From SKVR01 sp046291875 (GTDB lineage Bacteria; Bacteroidota; Bacteroidia; Bacteroidales; UBA7960), in contig JBKBSF010000004.1 of NCBI GenBank assembly GCA_046291875.1, positions 144,738-208,737 on the forward strand: 64,000 nt of DNA, given 5' to 3'. The notes beneath the pieces were generated by a model. The model made no database searches and was not told where the DNA came from. It was given only the letters and a program-made list of their open reading frames with translations. Shown piece after piece: positions 52,014 through 59,299 of this stretch. Both the position numbers and the translations under genes were made by a program. How positions within the stretch are numbered: position 1 is the stretch's first letter; the number at the start of each line of letters is the position of its first letter.

Positions 52014-53072
52014 CTACTTTCCGTTAGCTTGAGGAATTCTTGCCAGGGAATTTTCCAGCAAATCCTCCGACAAGCCCACATAACCGGCTTCGGTAACAAA
52101 TTCCTGCCCTTTAACCAGTATCCAGCGCAGAAACTCCACGACGGCCACATTCTGGGGTTCACCCTTGGAGACAAAATAGAGCATGCGCGCCGGAGGAGCA
52201 GGGTACCGGCCTTCGGCTATGGCTGTTACCAGCTGGTCGAGGTCACCGTAAAAGTCTTCTTCCGGGTCAATTTGCCCGTTCTCATTTACATCGATGGGAA
52301 TTATACCCAGGCCCGGAAAGGGTTTTCGGGTGGTGATATCATAGGCAAATGCGATATTATTGTAGCCCATGCCCAGACGGTCATTTTTTACCACATCGGT
52401 AATGCCGGGGTCGCCAAACACACCAATACCCCTGAGGTCTTCCTGGTTTTTCCCAAGATAATGGGCCCACATTTCAGCCGCACCACAGGCATCGGAGCGT
52501 GTAAACAGATTGATAACCGTATTGCCCTGTTTGCCTAAAAACTGCTCCCAGGTTTTGCGCCCTTCGACAAGAAAAATTTCCTGAAACTGCTGGCGGGTAA
52601 ATCCGTGTTTTCTGATTTGGGCATGATGAGGGTTTGCCGTATTATAGGTAGGAAGCACGGCATCTTTGGCTACTCCTACATACCAGGCTCCGCGCTCCAC
52701 CTCCACTGGAGTTATCTCCCTGGATACCATAGCAATATCCACCATATTACCCAGGGCATCGGCCATCCCTTTGCCGGCACCCCCCGCAGAGATGTCAATC
52801 CTTACTTTAGGGTGCTCTTTGCGAAACTCCTCAGCCCAGCGCACAGTGAGCGGGTACATGGCCCATGCACCGGAGATACTTATACGGCCATAAAGATTAC
52901 CCTCTTCATCGTAGCCCGAGCCCGATTGCTGCCCGCAACCGGCAGGAAGGAGGAATATTGTAGCCATACCTGCCCACAGGAGCAAGTGTAATGCCTTTGA
53001 CGCAAGTGTGGCAAACTTCTTTCTAAGGAAGTTAAAAACGTTGGTTGTCATACTACACGGCTTTAATTTCAT
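52014..53072 (-). CDS. pstS: Phosphate-binding lipoprotein PstS
   Basis: A 352-residue substrate-binding protein. The lipobox 'LPAGC' follows a hydrophobic stretch, so it is a lipoprotein. 'ISISGAWAMYPLTVRWAEEF' opens the PBP-like domain, and 'DISAGGAGKGMAD' and 'DIAMVSREI' are the phosphate-contact motifs of the PstS family. An EF-hand-like loop 'DVNENGQIDPEEDF' near 235 may bind calcium, as in several Bacteroidota PstS. Two ATGs fit (53072 and 53051); the shorter gives a more usual signal length, 345 residues. It heads the pst operon. Confidence 0.9.
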   Translation of the reverse strand: MKLKPCSMTTNVFNFLRKKFATLASKALHLLLWAGMATIFLLPAGCGQQSGSGYDEEGNLYGRISISGAWAMYPLTVRWAEEFRKEHPKVRIDISAGGAGKGMADALGNMVDIAMVSREITPVEVERGAWYVGVAKDAVLPTYNTANPHHAQIRKHGFTRQQFQEIFLVEGRKTWEQFLGKQGNTVINLFTRSDACGAAEMWAHYLGKNQEDLRGIGVFGDPGITDVVKNDRLGMGYNNIAFAYDITTRKPFPGLGIIPIDVNENGQIDPEEDFYGDLDQLVTAIAEGRYPAPPARMLYFVSKGEPQNVAVVEFLRWILVKGQEFVTEAGYVGLSEDLLENSLARIPQANGK

Positions 53073-53076
53073 ACAT

Positions 53077-53097
53077 AGTCTATCGTTTTTATAGACT
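53077..53097. promoter_or_regulatory. Perfect hairpin next to the pstS start
   Basis: AGTCTAT-7 bases-ATAGACT, a 7-base perfect stem in the leader between promoter and start codon. It would sit right before the ATG at 53072 and could affect translation. Confidence 0.5.
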
Positions 53098-53108
53098 TTT
53101 AATTAAAC

Positions 53109-53139
53109 CAAATGTAGTGGCAAATTTTTATTAATCAAA
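53109..53139 (-). promoter_or_regulatory. Bacteroidota-type promoter of the pst operon
   Basis: On the minus strand TTTG (53139-53136), a 19-base spacer and TACATTTG (53116-53109), a perfect match to the consensus. Confidence 0.75.
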
Positions 53140-53198
53140 ATAAATCTGGAAATAAAACCTGGAATAAAATCACTTAAGCTTGATATACAATCATTTAA

Positions 53199-53654
53199 TC
53201 AGGTAAACTGTTTCTTCCCAAACAATCCCTCCAGCACATTTTCTTTCTCAAGCACATCAGCAATCGTAACATTGCGAAGATAGGCCTCCGTGGCATCACG
53301 TAGTTCTTTGAAAACTCCCCTTAGTCCGCAGGTGTTTTCATCTTTGCATTGGGTACAACTTTCGTAATACACCTTGGCTGAACAGGGCAGCAAAGCTATG
53401 GCTCCTTCAAAGCTCCTGATGGCAAAGGCCAGGTTGATTTTTTCGGGGGGCATCAGCAGGTAGTATCCTCCCCCCTTCCCTTTTTTGCTGTTGGTGATAC
53501 CCATCCTTTTGGTATCCATCAGTATAGCTTCCAGAAATTTCTGCGGGATTTTTTCTTCGCTGGCTATGGTGCTGATGAGTACCGGCCCCTGCTGGTATTT
53601 GCGTGCAAGGTGCACCAGGGCATAAAGGGCATACTGGGATTTTTTGGACAGCAT
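53199..53654 (-). CDS. Rrf2-family transcriptional regulator
   Basis: A 151-residue winged-helix protein. 'SQYALYALVHLAR' and 'IPQKFLEAIL' with 'GKGGGYYL' are the Rrf2 DNA-binding domain. Four cysteines, Cys91, Cys100, Cys103 and Cys109, lie in the loop where IscR and NsrR bind an iron-sulphur cluster, so it probably senses redox state, nitric oxide or cluster status. It lies 127 bases upstream of pstS on the same strand; whether it controls pst is not clear. A -7 element TATTTTTG is at 53684-53691. Confidence 0.92.
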   Translation of the reverse strand: MLSKKSQYALYALVHLARKYQQGPVLISTIASEEKIPQKFLEAILMDTKRMGITNSKKGKGGGYYLLMPPEKINLAFAIRSFEGAIALLPCSAKVYYESCTQCKDENTCGLRGVFKELRDATEAYLRNVTIADVLEKENVLEGLFGKKQFT

Positions 53655-53683
53655 TACGGAGGATATTAAGAGGGTTATGCCTG

Positions 53684-53691
53684 CAAAAATA
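53684..53691 (-). promoter_or_regulatory. -7 element (TATTTTTG) of the Rrf2 gene
   Basis: Exact TAnnTTTG on the minus strand, 30 bases before the start codon; the -33 part is not convincing. Confidence 0.45.
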
Positions 53692-53748
53692 CAATTCTTC
53701 TTTTACCAGGCATCAATCAGCATATATTCATCGCCATACAAATACTGT

Positions 53749-55275
53749 TTACACCCGTTGCATGGCCGCCTTCACCCCATCGGCAGCGCTGGAAATGATA
53801 CCCCCGGCATAACCGCTGCCTTCGCCGATGATATACAGGTTTTCGAAACCGGTGCACAACCCTCCTTCTTCGCGCAGCACCTGTATGGGCGCGGAGGTTT
53901 TACTTTCCAGTCCAATGAGGTTTCCAGCTTCGAAATTGCGCATTTTGCGCTTGAAGTCCAGCAGCCCCTGCCTTAGGGCATTCACCACATGGGCAGGGAG
54001 CATCTCCCACAGGGGGGCTGCTTTGAGCCCCAGCGGGTAGCTGCTTTCCAGGCGACTGTTGCGCAACTTCCCCTCCAGAAAATCGGGGATGCTGCAGGAA
54101 GGGGCCGTATATCCCTTAGAAAAATCATAAAACTGTCGTTCCAGGGCTTCCACAAGGTCGAGAGCTTCCAGTGCTGAAACCTCTTTCCCTGCCAGTTCAT
54201 TGGGGTGCAAGCCTGCCACACAGGCGGCGTTGGCGAATTGCCCGTCGCGCTTGTAAAAGCTCATGCCATTCACGATGTTGGTGTTGGCATAGGCTGTGGC
54301 AGGCACCACCATGCCACCCGGGCACATGCAGAAGGAGTACACCTGGTGTTTGCCATCGCCGGGCGAGGTGAGGCGGTATTCGGCGGCCTTCACCCCGGGC
54401 AATCTGGCTTTGCCCCACTGGGCCACGTTGATGATTTCCTGAGGATGCTCCATGCGGCTGCCAATTGCAAAATTCTTGGGCCGGAACTGCACCCCGCGCT
54501 GTATGAGCATGCGGTAGGTTTCGTAGGCCGAATGCCCGGGAGCAATGTACACCGCATCGGCAGTAATACTGCCTTTTGAGGTAATGGCCTCTGCCACCCG
54601 TCCGTTTTGCACCACAATATCTTCCAGCAAGGTATCGAACAGCATTTCACCACCCAGCTCACGGTAGTGCTGCCGCAGGTTCTTCACGATGCGGATAAGG
54701 TTGTCGGTGCCCAGGTGTGGGTGGGTCATATAGGCAATCTCTTCCGGGGCCCCCGCTTCGATATAGCTGTTGAGGATAAACTGCCGCTCTTTGGAAATGT
54801 GTTTGGAACGTGAGGTAAGTTTTCCATCGGAAAAAGTACCCGCACCGCCTTCGCCGAAAGCGTAGTTGTTTTGCGGGTCGAAAATCCCTCCCCGCTCAAA
54901 GGTCTGGATGGAGCGGTTACGGGCCAGCACCTCTGAGCCACGCTCTACCAGCGTAGTTTGATAACCGGCCTTTTGCAGCACCAGGGCACAGAAAAAACCC
55001 GCCGGGCCGCTGCCCACCACCAGTATTTTCTCTTTTCTCTTTTTGAAGGGTATTTCGAGAGTTTCCTGGCGGGGCACATCACCCCCTTTGATTTCATCCG
55101 AAACTACTGCTACCCGCAGCAACCAATGGATGTTGCTTTTATTGCGGGCATCCAGGCTTTTGCCTTCCACCTGCCAGGTAAACTGCCTTATTCTGAGCTG
55201 CCGGGCAATCATTTGCTGCAGCATGGCATCGTTGTACGAAGTGGGTGCTTTGAGAGAGATGGTTGTATGGCCCAT
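53749..55275 (-). CDS. FAD-dependent dehydrogenase of the COG2509 type
   Basis: A 508-residue flavoprotein. An N-terminal region of about 90 residues typical of this family precedes the FAD loop 'ILVVGSGPAGFFCALVL' at about 84-100. 'NNYAFGEGGAGTFSDGKL' near 138 and 'YIIGEGSGYAGGI' near 480 are the other signature blocks. The family is conserved in many bacteria but has no proven reaction. No signal peptide, so cytoplasmic. It seems to be a single-gene unit with a -7 element at 55295-55302. Confidence 0.9.
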   Translation of the reverse strand: MGHTTISLKAPTSYNDAMLQQMIARQLRIRQFTWQVEGKSLDARNKSNIHWLLRVAVVSDEIKGGDVPRQETLEIPFKKRKEKILVVGSGPAGFFCALVLQKAGYQTTLVERGSEVLARNRSIQTFERGGIFDPQNNYAFGEGGAGTFSDGKLTSRSKHISKERQFILNSYIEAGAPEEIAYMTHPHLGTDNLIRIVKNLRQHYRELGGEMLFDTLLEDIVVQNGRVAEAITSKGSITADAVYIAPGHSAYETYRMLIQRGVQFRPKNFAIGSRMEHPQEIINVAQWGKARLPGVKAAEYRLTSPGDGKHQVYSFCMCPGGMVVPATAYANTNIVNGMSFYKRDGQFANAACVAGLHPNELAGKEVSALEALDLVEALERQFYDFSKGYTAPSCSIPDFLEGKLRNSRLESSYPLGLKAAPLWEMLPAHVVNALRQGLLDFKRKMRNFEAGNLIGLESKTSAPIQVLREEGGLCTGFENLYIIGEGSGYAGGIISSAADGVKAAMQRV

Positions 55276-55294
55276 AATCCAAAATTGTTTATTG

Positions 55295-55302
55295 CAAAGG
55301 TA
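55295..55302 (-). promoter_or_regulatory. -7 element (TACCTTTG) of the COG2509 gene
   Basis: Exact TAnnTTTG on the minus strand, with TTTT 19 bases upstream as a near -33 match. Confidence 0.5.
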
Positions 55303-55352
55303 GCGTATATGATGGTATGGTAAAACGAAAGCGGCTTTCTACGCAATCCGAA

Positions 55353-55388
55353 TGCACGAAAACGAACACCCCTGTGCGAAACCGAACA
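55353..55388 (+). promoter_or_regulatory. Paired TGnnCG-N4-CGAACA palindromes upstream of the gene at 55594
   Basis: TGCACG-AAAA-CGAACA (55353-55368) and TGTGCG-AAAC-CGAACA (55373-55388), 20 bases apart, close to two helical turns. They resemble the pair at 59139-59175 and lie about 70 bases upstream of the -24/-12-like site at 55457-55471. Confidence 0.5.
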
Positions 55389-55456
55389 TCCTGCAACCGC
55401 TCTTTACCCTCTCACCAGCAAGCCTAACCCTTTGAATCCACAAAGCTTACCTGCAT

Positions 55457-55471
55457 TGGCATAATTCATGA
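55457..55471 (+). promoter_or_regulatory. Weak sigma-54-like promoter
   Basis: TGGCATAATTCATGA has GG (55458-55459) and G (55470) in the -24/-12 spacing, but TTGC is replaced by ATGA. The rest of the 55276-55593 gap holds nothing else that I recognise. Confidence 0.3.
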
Positions 55472-55593
55472 CTAACAGGCTTATTAATATAATAAGAAAG
55501 AATACATAACGAGCCAGATCGGCAAATTATGCATACCTTTTCCGTAGCAAAACATGAAGCAACAAACACCCTGTAAACCTTAATTCACAAAAC

Positions 55594-56166
55594 ATGAAAA
55601 AATTCTTAACCATTTTCCTTGCCACCATGCTTTTATGCCCCCTCTACAGCCAGGGGCAAACGGAGGTTGTTCATCATGAATTACCCCGAAGATTTAAAGT
55701 GGGCGATATTTATTACCCATCAACCTTCAGAGGGGTCAGAAACCTCATGAGCGACCTACAGACCGAAGAACCCGAGATGTATGACCTTATGTTGCCCGGA
55801 TTTGAAAATCTTCGCAGAAAAATGAATACTACTTTGGGTGTATTGGGAGGAACCGGCATTGCAGGTGCAACCCTTTTTGTGGGCTCACTGACCTTCTGGC
55901 AGGTAAAGGATGACTTCCTGAAGCCGGATAATCCGCTCTATGACCCTTCTGCAAAAAAAGCCAATTTGCCTGTAATGTTTTCAGGCATCGGGATTATTGC
56001 TGCAGGTGGCCTGATAAGCCTGTTTATTGCGCCTGACCAGACCGACGTTTATAATTTTGTAAACACCTACAATCGCAATAGTACTAAAAGGAAAATGGAC
56101 TGGCAGATTGGCCTGAATCTATTAAATGGCAGCACCCCCGGCATAAGCCTGACTGTTAGACTATAG
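55594..56166 (+). CDS. Small exported/membrane protein of unknown function
   Basis: A 190-residue protein, not recognised. It starts with a signal peptide ('MKKFLTIFLATMLLCPLYSQ'). Two hydrophobic segments follow, about 82-104 ('LGVLGGTGIAGATLFVGSL') and 126-146 ('PVMFSGIGIIAAGGLISLFI'), separated by a polar loop. The end 'WQIGLNLLNGSTPGISLTVRL' looks like a beta strand pair. The paired palindromes upstream are shared in style with the FtsX-type permease gene at 59300, which suggests common control. Confidence 0.65.
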   Translation: MKKFLTIFLATMLLCPLYSQGQTEVVHHELPRRFKVGDIYYPSTFRGVRNLMSDLQTEEPEMYDLMLPGFENLRRKMNTTLGVLGGTGIAGATLFVGSLTFWQVKDDFLKPDNPLYDPSAKKANLPVMFSGIGIIAAGGLISLFIAPDQTDVYNFVNTYNRNSTKRKMDWQIGLNLLNGSTPGISLTVRL

Positions 56167-56238
56167 AGAACGTGAAGAAAAAACGCAGAATCTCACTCAA
56201 ATTTCGGAAAAAGAGATACTGCTTTTTGCACTGTCCGA

Positions 56239-58566
56239 TCAGTTGGTTAACGTCAGTTCTTTGTTAGAGCAGGTTACAGGCAAAGCATCCATTACCAGAA
56301 CAGGTATTTCAAACCAAAACCGGCTGCCAACCTCTATCTGACTTTCAAAGCCTTTTCTCCCCTTCATAAGTTCTATCAATTCGCTGCAAAGGTGAAGACC
56401 CAATCCTAATCCATCATTCTGGCGGGTATTGCTGTTGTCTGCCTGCTCGAGCAACTCAAATATTTTCTTTTGCTTGTCAGAGGTAATCCCAGGTCCATTG
56501 TCCTGCACCTCCAGTCTCAACCATTGCGATTGATCAGGCTGAAAGACCAGATCGCATTTAATGTCAACCCGTCCGCCTGTTTGTAAGAATTTGACGGCAT
56601 TGCCGATAAGGTTGGTCAGCACCTGGGCAATCCTCAGCTCGTCAGCTTTGATCCGGTAATTGACAGAATGCTGGCAATGGATGGCCAGGGTTGCATCTTT
56701 TTCGCGGGCAGCGGCGCCAAAAAGATTTACGTTCTGGTGAAGGAATTCACAGAGATCAAATTCTTTTTCCTGCAATCCCAGAGCACCTTGCTTAAGTCCG
56801 TGGGCTTCCCACAGACTTTTTACCACACGAAGGAGTTGTGTGGCAGAATCACTGATTATGTTCACTAACTCCTGCCCTTGCGGATCAGCAATTGTCTTTT
56901 TTAGCAGCTGGGCAACCCCGATAATTCCGTTGAACGGGGTAAGCATTTCGTGGCTCATGTTGGAGAGAAACTGTTGTTTGTAATCCAGAAGCAATTGCTG
57001 GACCTGCAGATCCTTGAGCTCTGTTTCCTTTTCTCTCAACTTGCTCATATCAGTAAGTACCCCCAGAAATCCTCTGGGGTTTCCTTCGTGGTCTCTCACC
57101 ATTACAGTATTGGCGATCACTTGTAACACCTGCCCACTTTTTGACTGAATCTCCAGTTCAAAGGATCTTCTGCCGCCTGGCATCCCCACAATGGTATTGG
57201 CCAGTAAAACCTGCAGGCTGTTTCCTTTACACAAAAACTGATGGACCGGCTTGCCCAACAATTCTGAGGGCTGATATCCTGTAAATTCAAAAACTGAGGA
57301 ATTGGCAAAACTCACATTGCCTTGCAGATCCATTTCCACCACTCCTTCGGTCATGGCAGAAAGGGTGTTTTGCAGATAGCTACGACTTTGAATCAACTCC
57401 TGCTGGGCTTCAATACGATAGAGCGACATGGAAACCATCCGGATAAAACTCTCCATCAATCCTTCCAAAACAGGTATCCTCTCGCGCAATACCAGCACCA
57501 CTGCACCGTAAAGTTTACCATTGGCCATAAACCCGGCGCCGTATACCGATTTTACATTGCAAATGCTCTCCAGTATTTTGGCTTTGGTTGGCCCGATAGC
57601 ACCCAGGGTTGCCTCATGCAGCCCCCCTTCCATCTGGTAAAAAAGAGAGCGTTTCATAATATGAAAGGGCTGCTGGCCAGGGTGAAGGTGGTAGGATTTG
57701 CCCTCCAGTTGTATCCCCATCAAATTGATAATTCTGCGCAAACGTTGATCCAGCCCCCTCAGATGACGTGTGGTTACCACATTGCTTTGTGCATCATACT
57801 CACTTACCGACACCAGCGACCTGGGGAAGAGATTTTGAACCGAGCGGGCGGCAAACTCCAATACCTGGCTTTTGCTATGCATATGCATGAGGTCGAGACC
57901 CGCTTTAGAGATCAACTGGCTTTGCATAAGATAAAGATCGCGAATCCTTGCATCATCCGGCTCCTCATCGCAGTCATCCGAATGATTGATCACCATATCT
58001 GCCTCGTTCTCTACCCGCTCCAGAAAGTCGGAAAACAAACCGGCCAGCTTTTCTGCAAAGTCCAGCTCTGGCTCCTGCCAGTGCCTTTCTCTTTCTATAC
58101 AATGAGCCACAATACAACCGATAGGCCTCTCCCCGCGAAAAATCGGATAGGCAACCAGGGAAAGAATCTTCTCTGCTTGCATGTGCGCCTTTTCATTCTC
58201 AGCATCACGCCCCATATCTTCAGGAATATTGACTACCAGCGGGCGGGGGATGGTCAGATAAGTTTTCCAGAATGGAAACCTATCCAGATCAATGGCAAAA
58301 CCCTCCAGGTGTGTATGATCAAGATAATCTGCTTTTTTTACCCATTGGGCCAGACTGATCAATTTGCCTGAAGAAGGGATTAAGCGTAACAGGCAAACCT
58401 TATCTACACCCAGGGCCACTCCTGCTTCTGACAAAGCGTTTTGCAGAGAAGACTGGGCATTGTAAACCGAACTCCTGATGAAATCGGAAGAGATCTTTGT
58501 GAGCAAGGGCTTAAAGGGGTGGTTTGTATCAGATTTTCGCGGGATATGCATTTGTATGAATGGCAA
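56239..58566 (-). CDS. GAF-GAF-PAS sensor histidine kinase
   Basis: A 775-residue soluble histidine kinase without membrane segments. Residues from about 20 to 190 and from about 215 to 390 are GAF-like, from about 398 to 515 PAS ('AMTEGVVEMDLQGNVSFANS'). The phosphoacceptor His is in 'SNMSHEMLTPFNGIIG' near 538, the N box 'NLIGNAVKFL' near 655, G1 'DNGPGI' near 687 and G2 'GLGLGLHL' near 723. There is no receiver or output domain and no response-regulator gene nearby, so it is an orphan kinase. It sits between the two loci with sigma-54-type promoters, which makes an enhancer-binding regulator a possible partner. It would sense a cytoplasmic signal. Confidence 0.92.
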   Translation of the reverse strand: MPFIQMHIPRKSDTNHPFKPLLTKISSDFIRSSVYNAQSSLQNALSEAGVALGVDKVCLLRLIPSSGKLISLAQWVKKADYLDHTHLEGFAIDLDRFPFWKTYLTIPRPLVVNIPEDMGRDAENEKAHMQAEKILSLVAYPIFRGERPIGCIVAHCIERERHWQEPELDFAEKLAGLFSDFLERVENEADMVINHSDDCDEEPDDARIRDLYLMQSQLISKAGLDLMHMHSKSQVLEFAARSVQNLFPRSLVSVSEYDAQSNVVTTRHLRGLDQRLRRIINLMGIQLEGKSYHLHPGQQPFHIMKRSLFYQMEGGLHEATLGAIGPTKAKILESICNVKSVYGAGFMANGKLYGAVVLVLRERIPVLEGLMESFIRMVSMSLYRIEAQQELIQSRSYLQNTLSAMTEGVVEMDLQGNVSFANSSVFEFTGYQPSELLGKPVHQFLCKGNSLQVLLANTIVGMPGGRRSFELEIQSKSGQVLQVIANTVMVRDHEGNPRGFLGVLTDMSKLREKETELKDLQVQQLLLDYKQQFLSNMSHEMLTPFNGIIGVAQLLKKTIADPQGQELVNIISDSATQLLRVVKSLWEAHGLKQGALGLQEKEFDLCEFLHQNVNLFGAAAREKDATLAIHCQHSVNYRIKADELRIAQVLTNLIGNAVKFLQTGGRVDIKCDLVFQPDQSQWLRLEVQDNGPGITSDKQKKIFELLEQADNSNTRQNDGLGLGLHLCSELIELMKGRKGFESQIEVGSRFWFEIPVLVMDALPVTCSNKELTLTN

Positions 58567-58590
58567 TTGATTATCCTAATTTTTCCAAGG

Positions 58591-58598
58591 CAAAGGTA
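58591..58598 (-). promoter_or_regulatory. -7 element (TACCTTTG) of the kinase gene
   Basis: Exact TAnnTTTG on the minus strand, 25 bases before the kinase start codon. Confidence 0.5.
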
Positions 58599-58868
58599 AC
58601 TTATTACCAGTCATGCAGTAAGTGTTTTTACGCATTAACAAATAAGTATTAACAACTACAACAACATTAAAAGAAACTCCTGCGAGAATCATGAACTTGC
58701 TCTTTACTTCTCAACCTATGAGATGGGTTGACTCATAAACCTTAAAACTATTTTAGGCGAAAAAAGACACCCTATAAGCATAGTTTTTATTTTTTTGTAC
58801 AAGAGGATTACTGCAGCACTTTTTTTATCAACAATATTGAAAACTAACATGATTGCAAATAATTTTTC

Positions 58869-59017
58869 CGGCGTTTGGTTCGGAAATACTGGTCGCCATC
58901 CAGAAGCCCCTTCCCACTCCGAAGAAACTCTTTTCTGGCTGCATGGCGAAGGATGCCGGCCAGCACTTAACTTTGTCCACAGGGCTAATCTCCTCATGCA
59001 AGTTTCAATGCAACGCC
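58869..59017. other. Structured non-coding stretch with nested stems
   Basis: The gap 58567-59299 has no convincing gene. Within it GGCGTT (58870-58875) pairs with AACGCC (59012-59017), CTGG (58889-58892) with CCAG (58960-58963), and TCGCCAT (58893-58899) with ATGGCGA (58943-58949). The 15 bases at 58993-59007 are identical to 63825-63839 in the repeat array at the right end. Confidence 0.4.
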
Positions 59018-59138
59018 ATTTCTGAATCTTAACAAATCCTTTCCCGGGTTGCCCAAACAAGGCAACCAGACTTTTCTATTGGGATGCTTAAAAAAATTGC
59101 CAGACCTGATCACAATGACTTCTGCACTTCAGGCAGAT

Positions 59139-59175
59139 TGTCCGATGGACAACACAGTGTGTCCGCAAACGAACA
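59139..59175 (+). promoter_or_regulatory. Paired TGTCCG-N4-CGAACA palindromes (enhancer-type sites)
   Basis: TGTCCG-ATGG-ACAACA (59139-59154) and TGTCCG-CAAA-CGAACA (59160-59175), 21 bases apart, so on the same face of the helix. They lie about 55-90 bases upstream of a sigma-54-like promoter, the normal place for activator dimers. Confidence 0.6.
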
Positions 59176-59229
59176 CCCCCCATGCTCCAACACTCCGTAT
59201 CATATTGTATAACAAAACCTTAAGCATAC

Positions 59230-59245
59230 TGGCCCGGGGTTTGTC
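59230..59245 (+). promoter_or_regulatory. Sigma-54 (-24/-12) promoter for the FtsX-type permease
   Basis: TGGCCCG-GGGT-TTGTC against the consensus TGGCACG-N4-TTGCA: GG and G are in the correct spacing and only the C of GC differs. The ATG is at 59300. Confidence 0.6.
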
Positions 59246-59299
59246 ATCTTTGTAAGTGGATAAATTTTTTTAATTTAGAGCACGCGAAGACTATACAAT

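Noticed and set aside
57322..58371. 349-residue plus-strand frame inside the histidine kinase
   Set aside because: Antisense of clear GAF/PAS coding sequence, no recognisable domain.
58716..59060. Small frames on both strands in the gap before the permease
   Set aside because: They run through paired stems, start at TTG or without context and resemble nothing known; I treat the region as non-coding.
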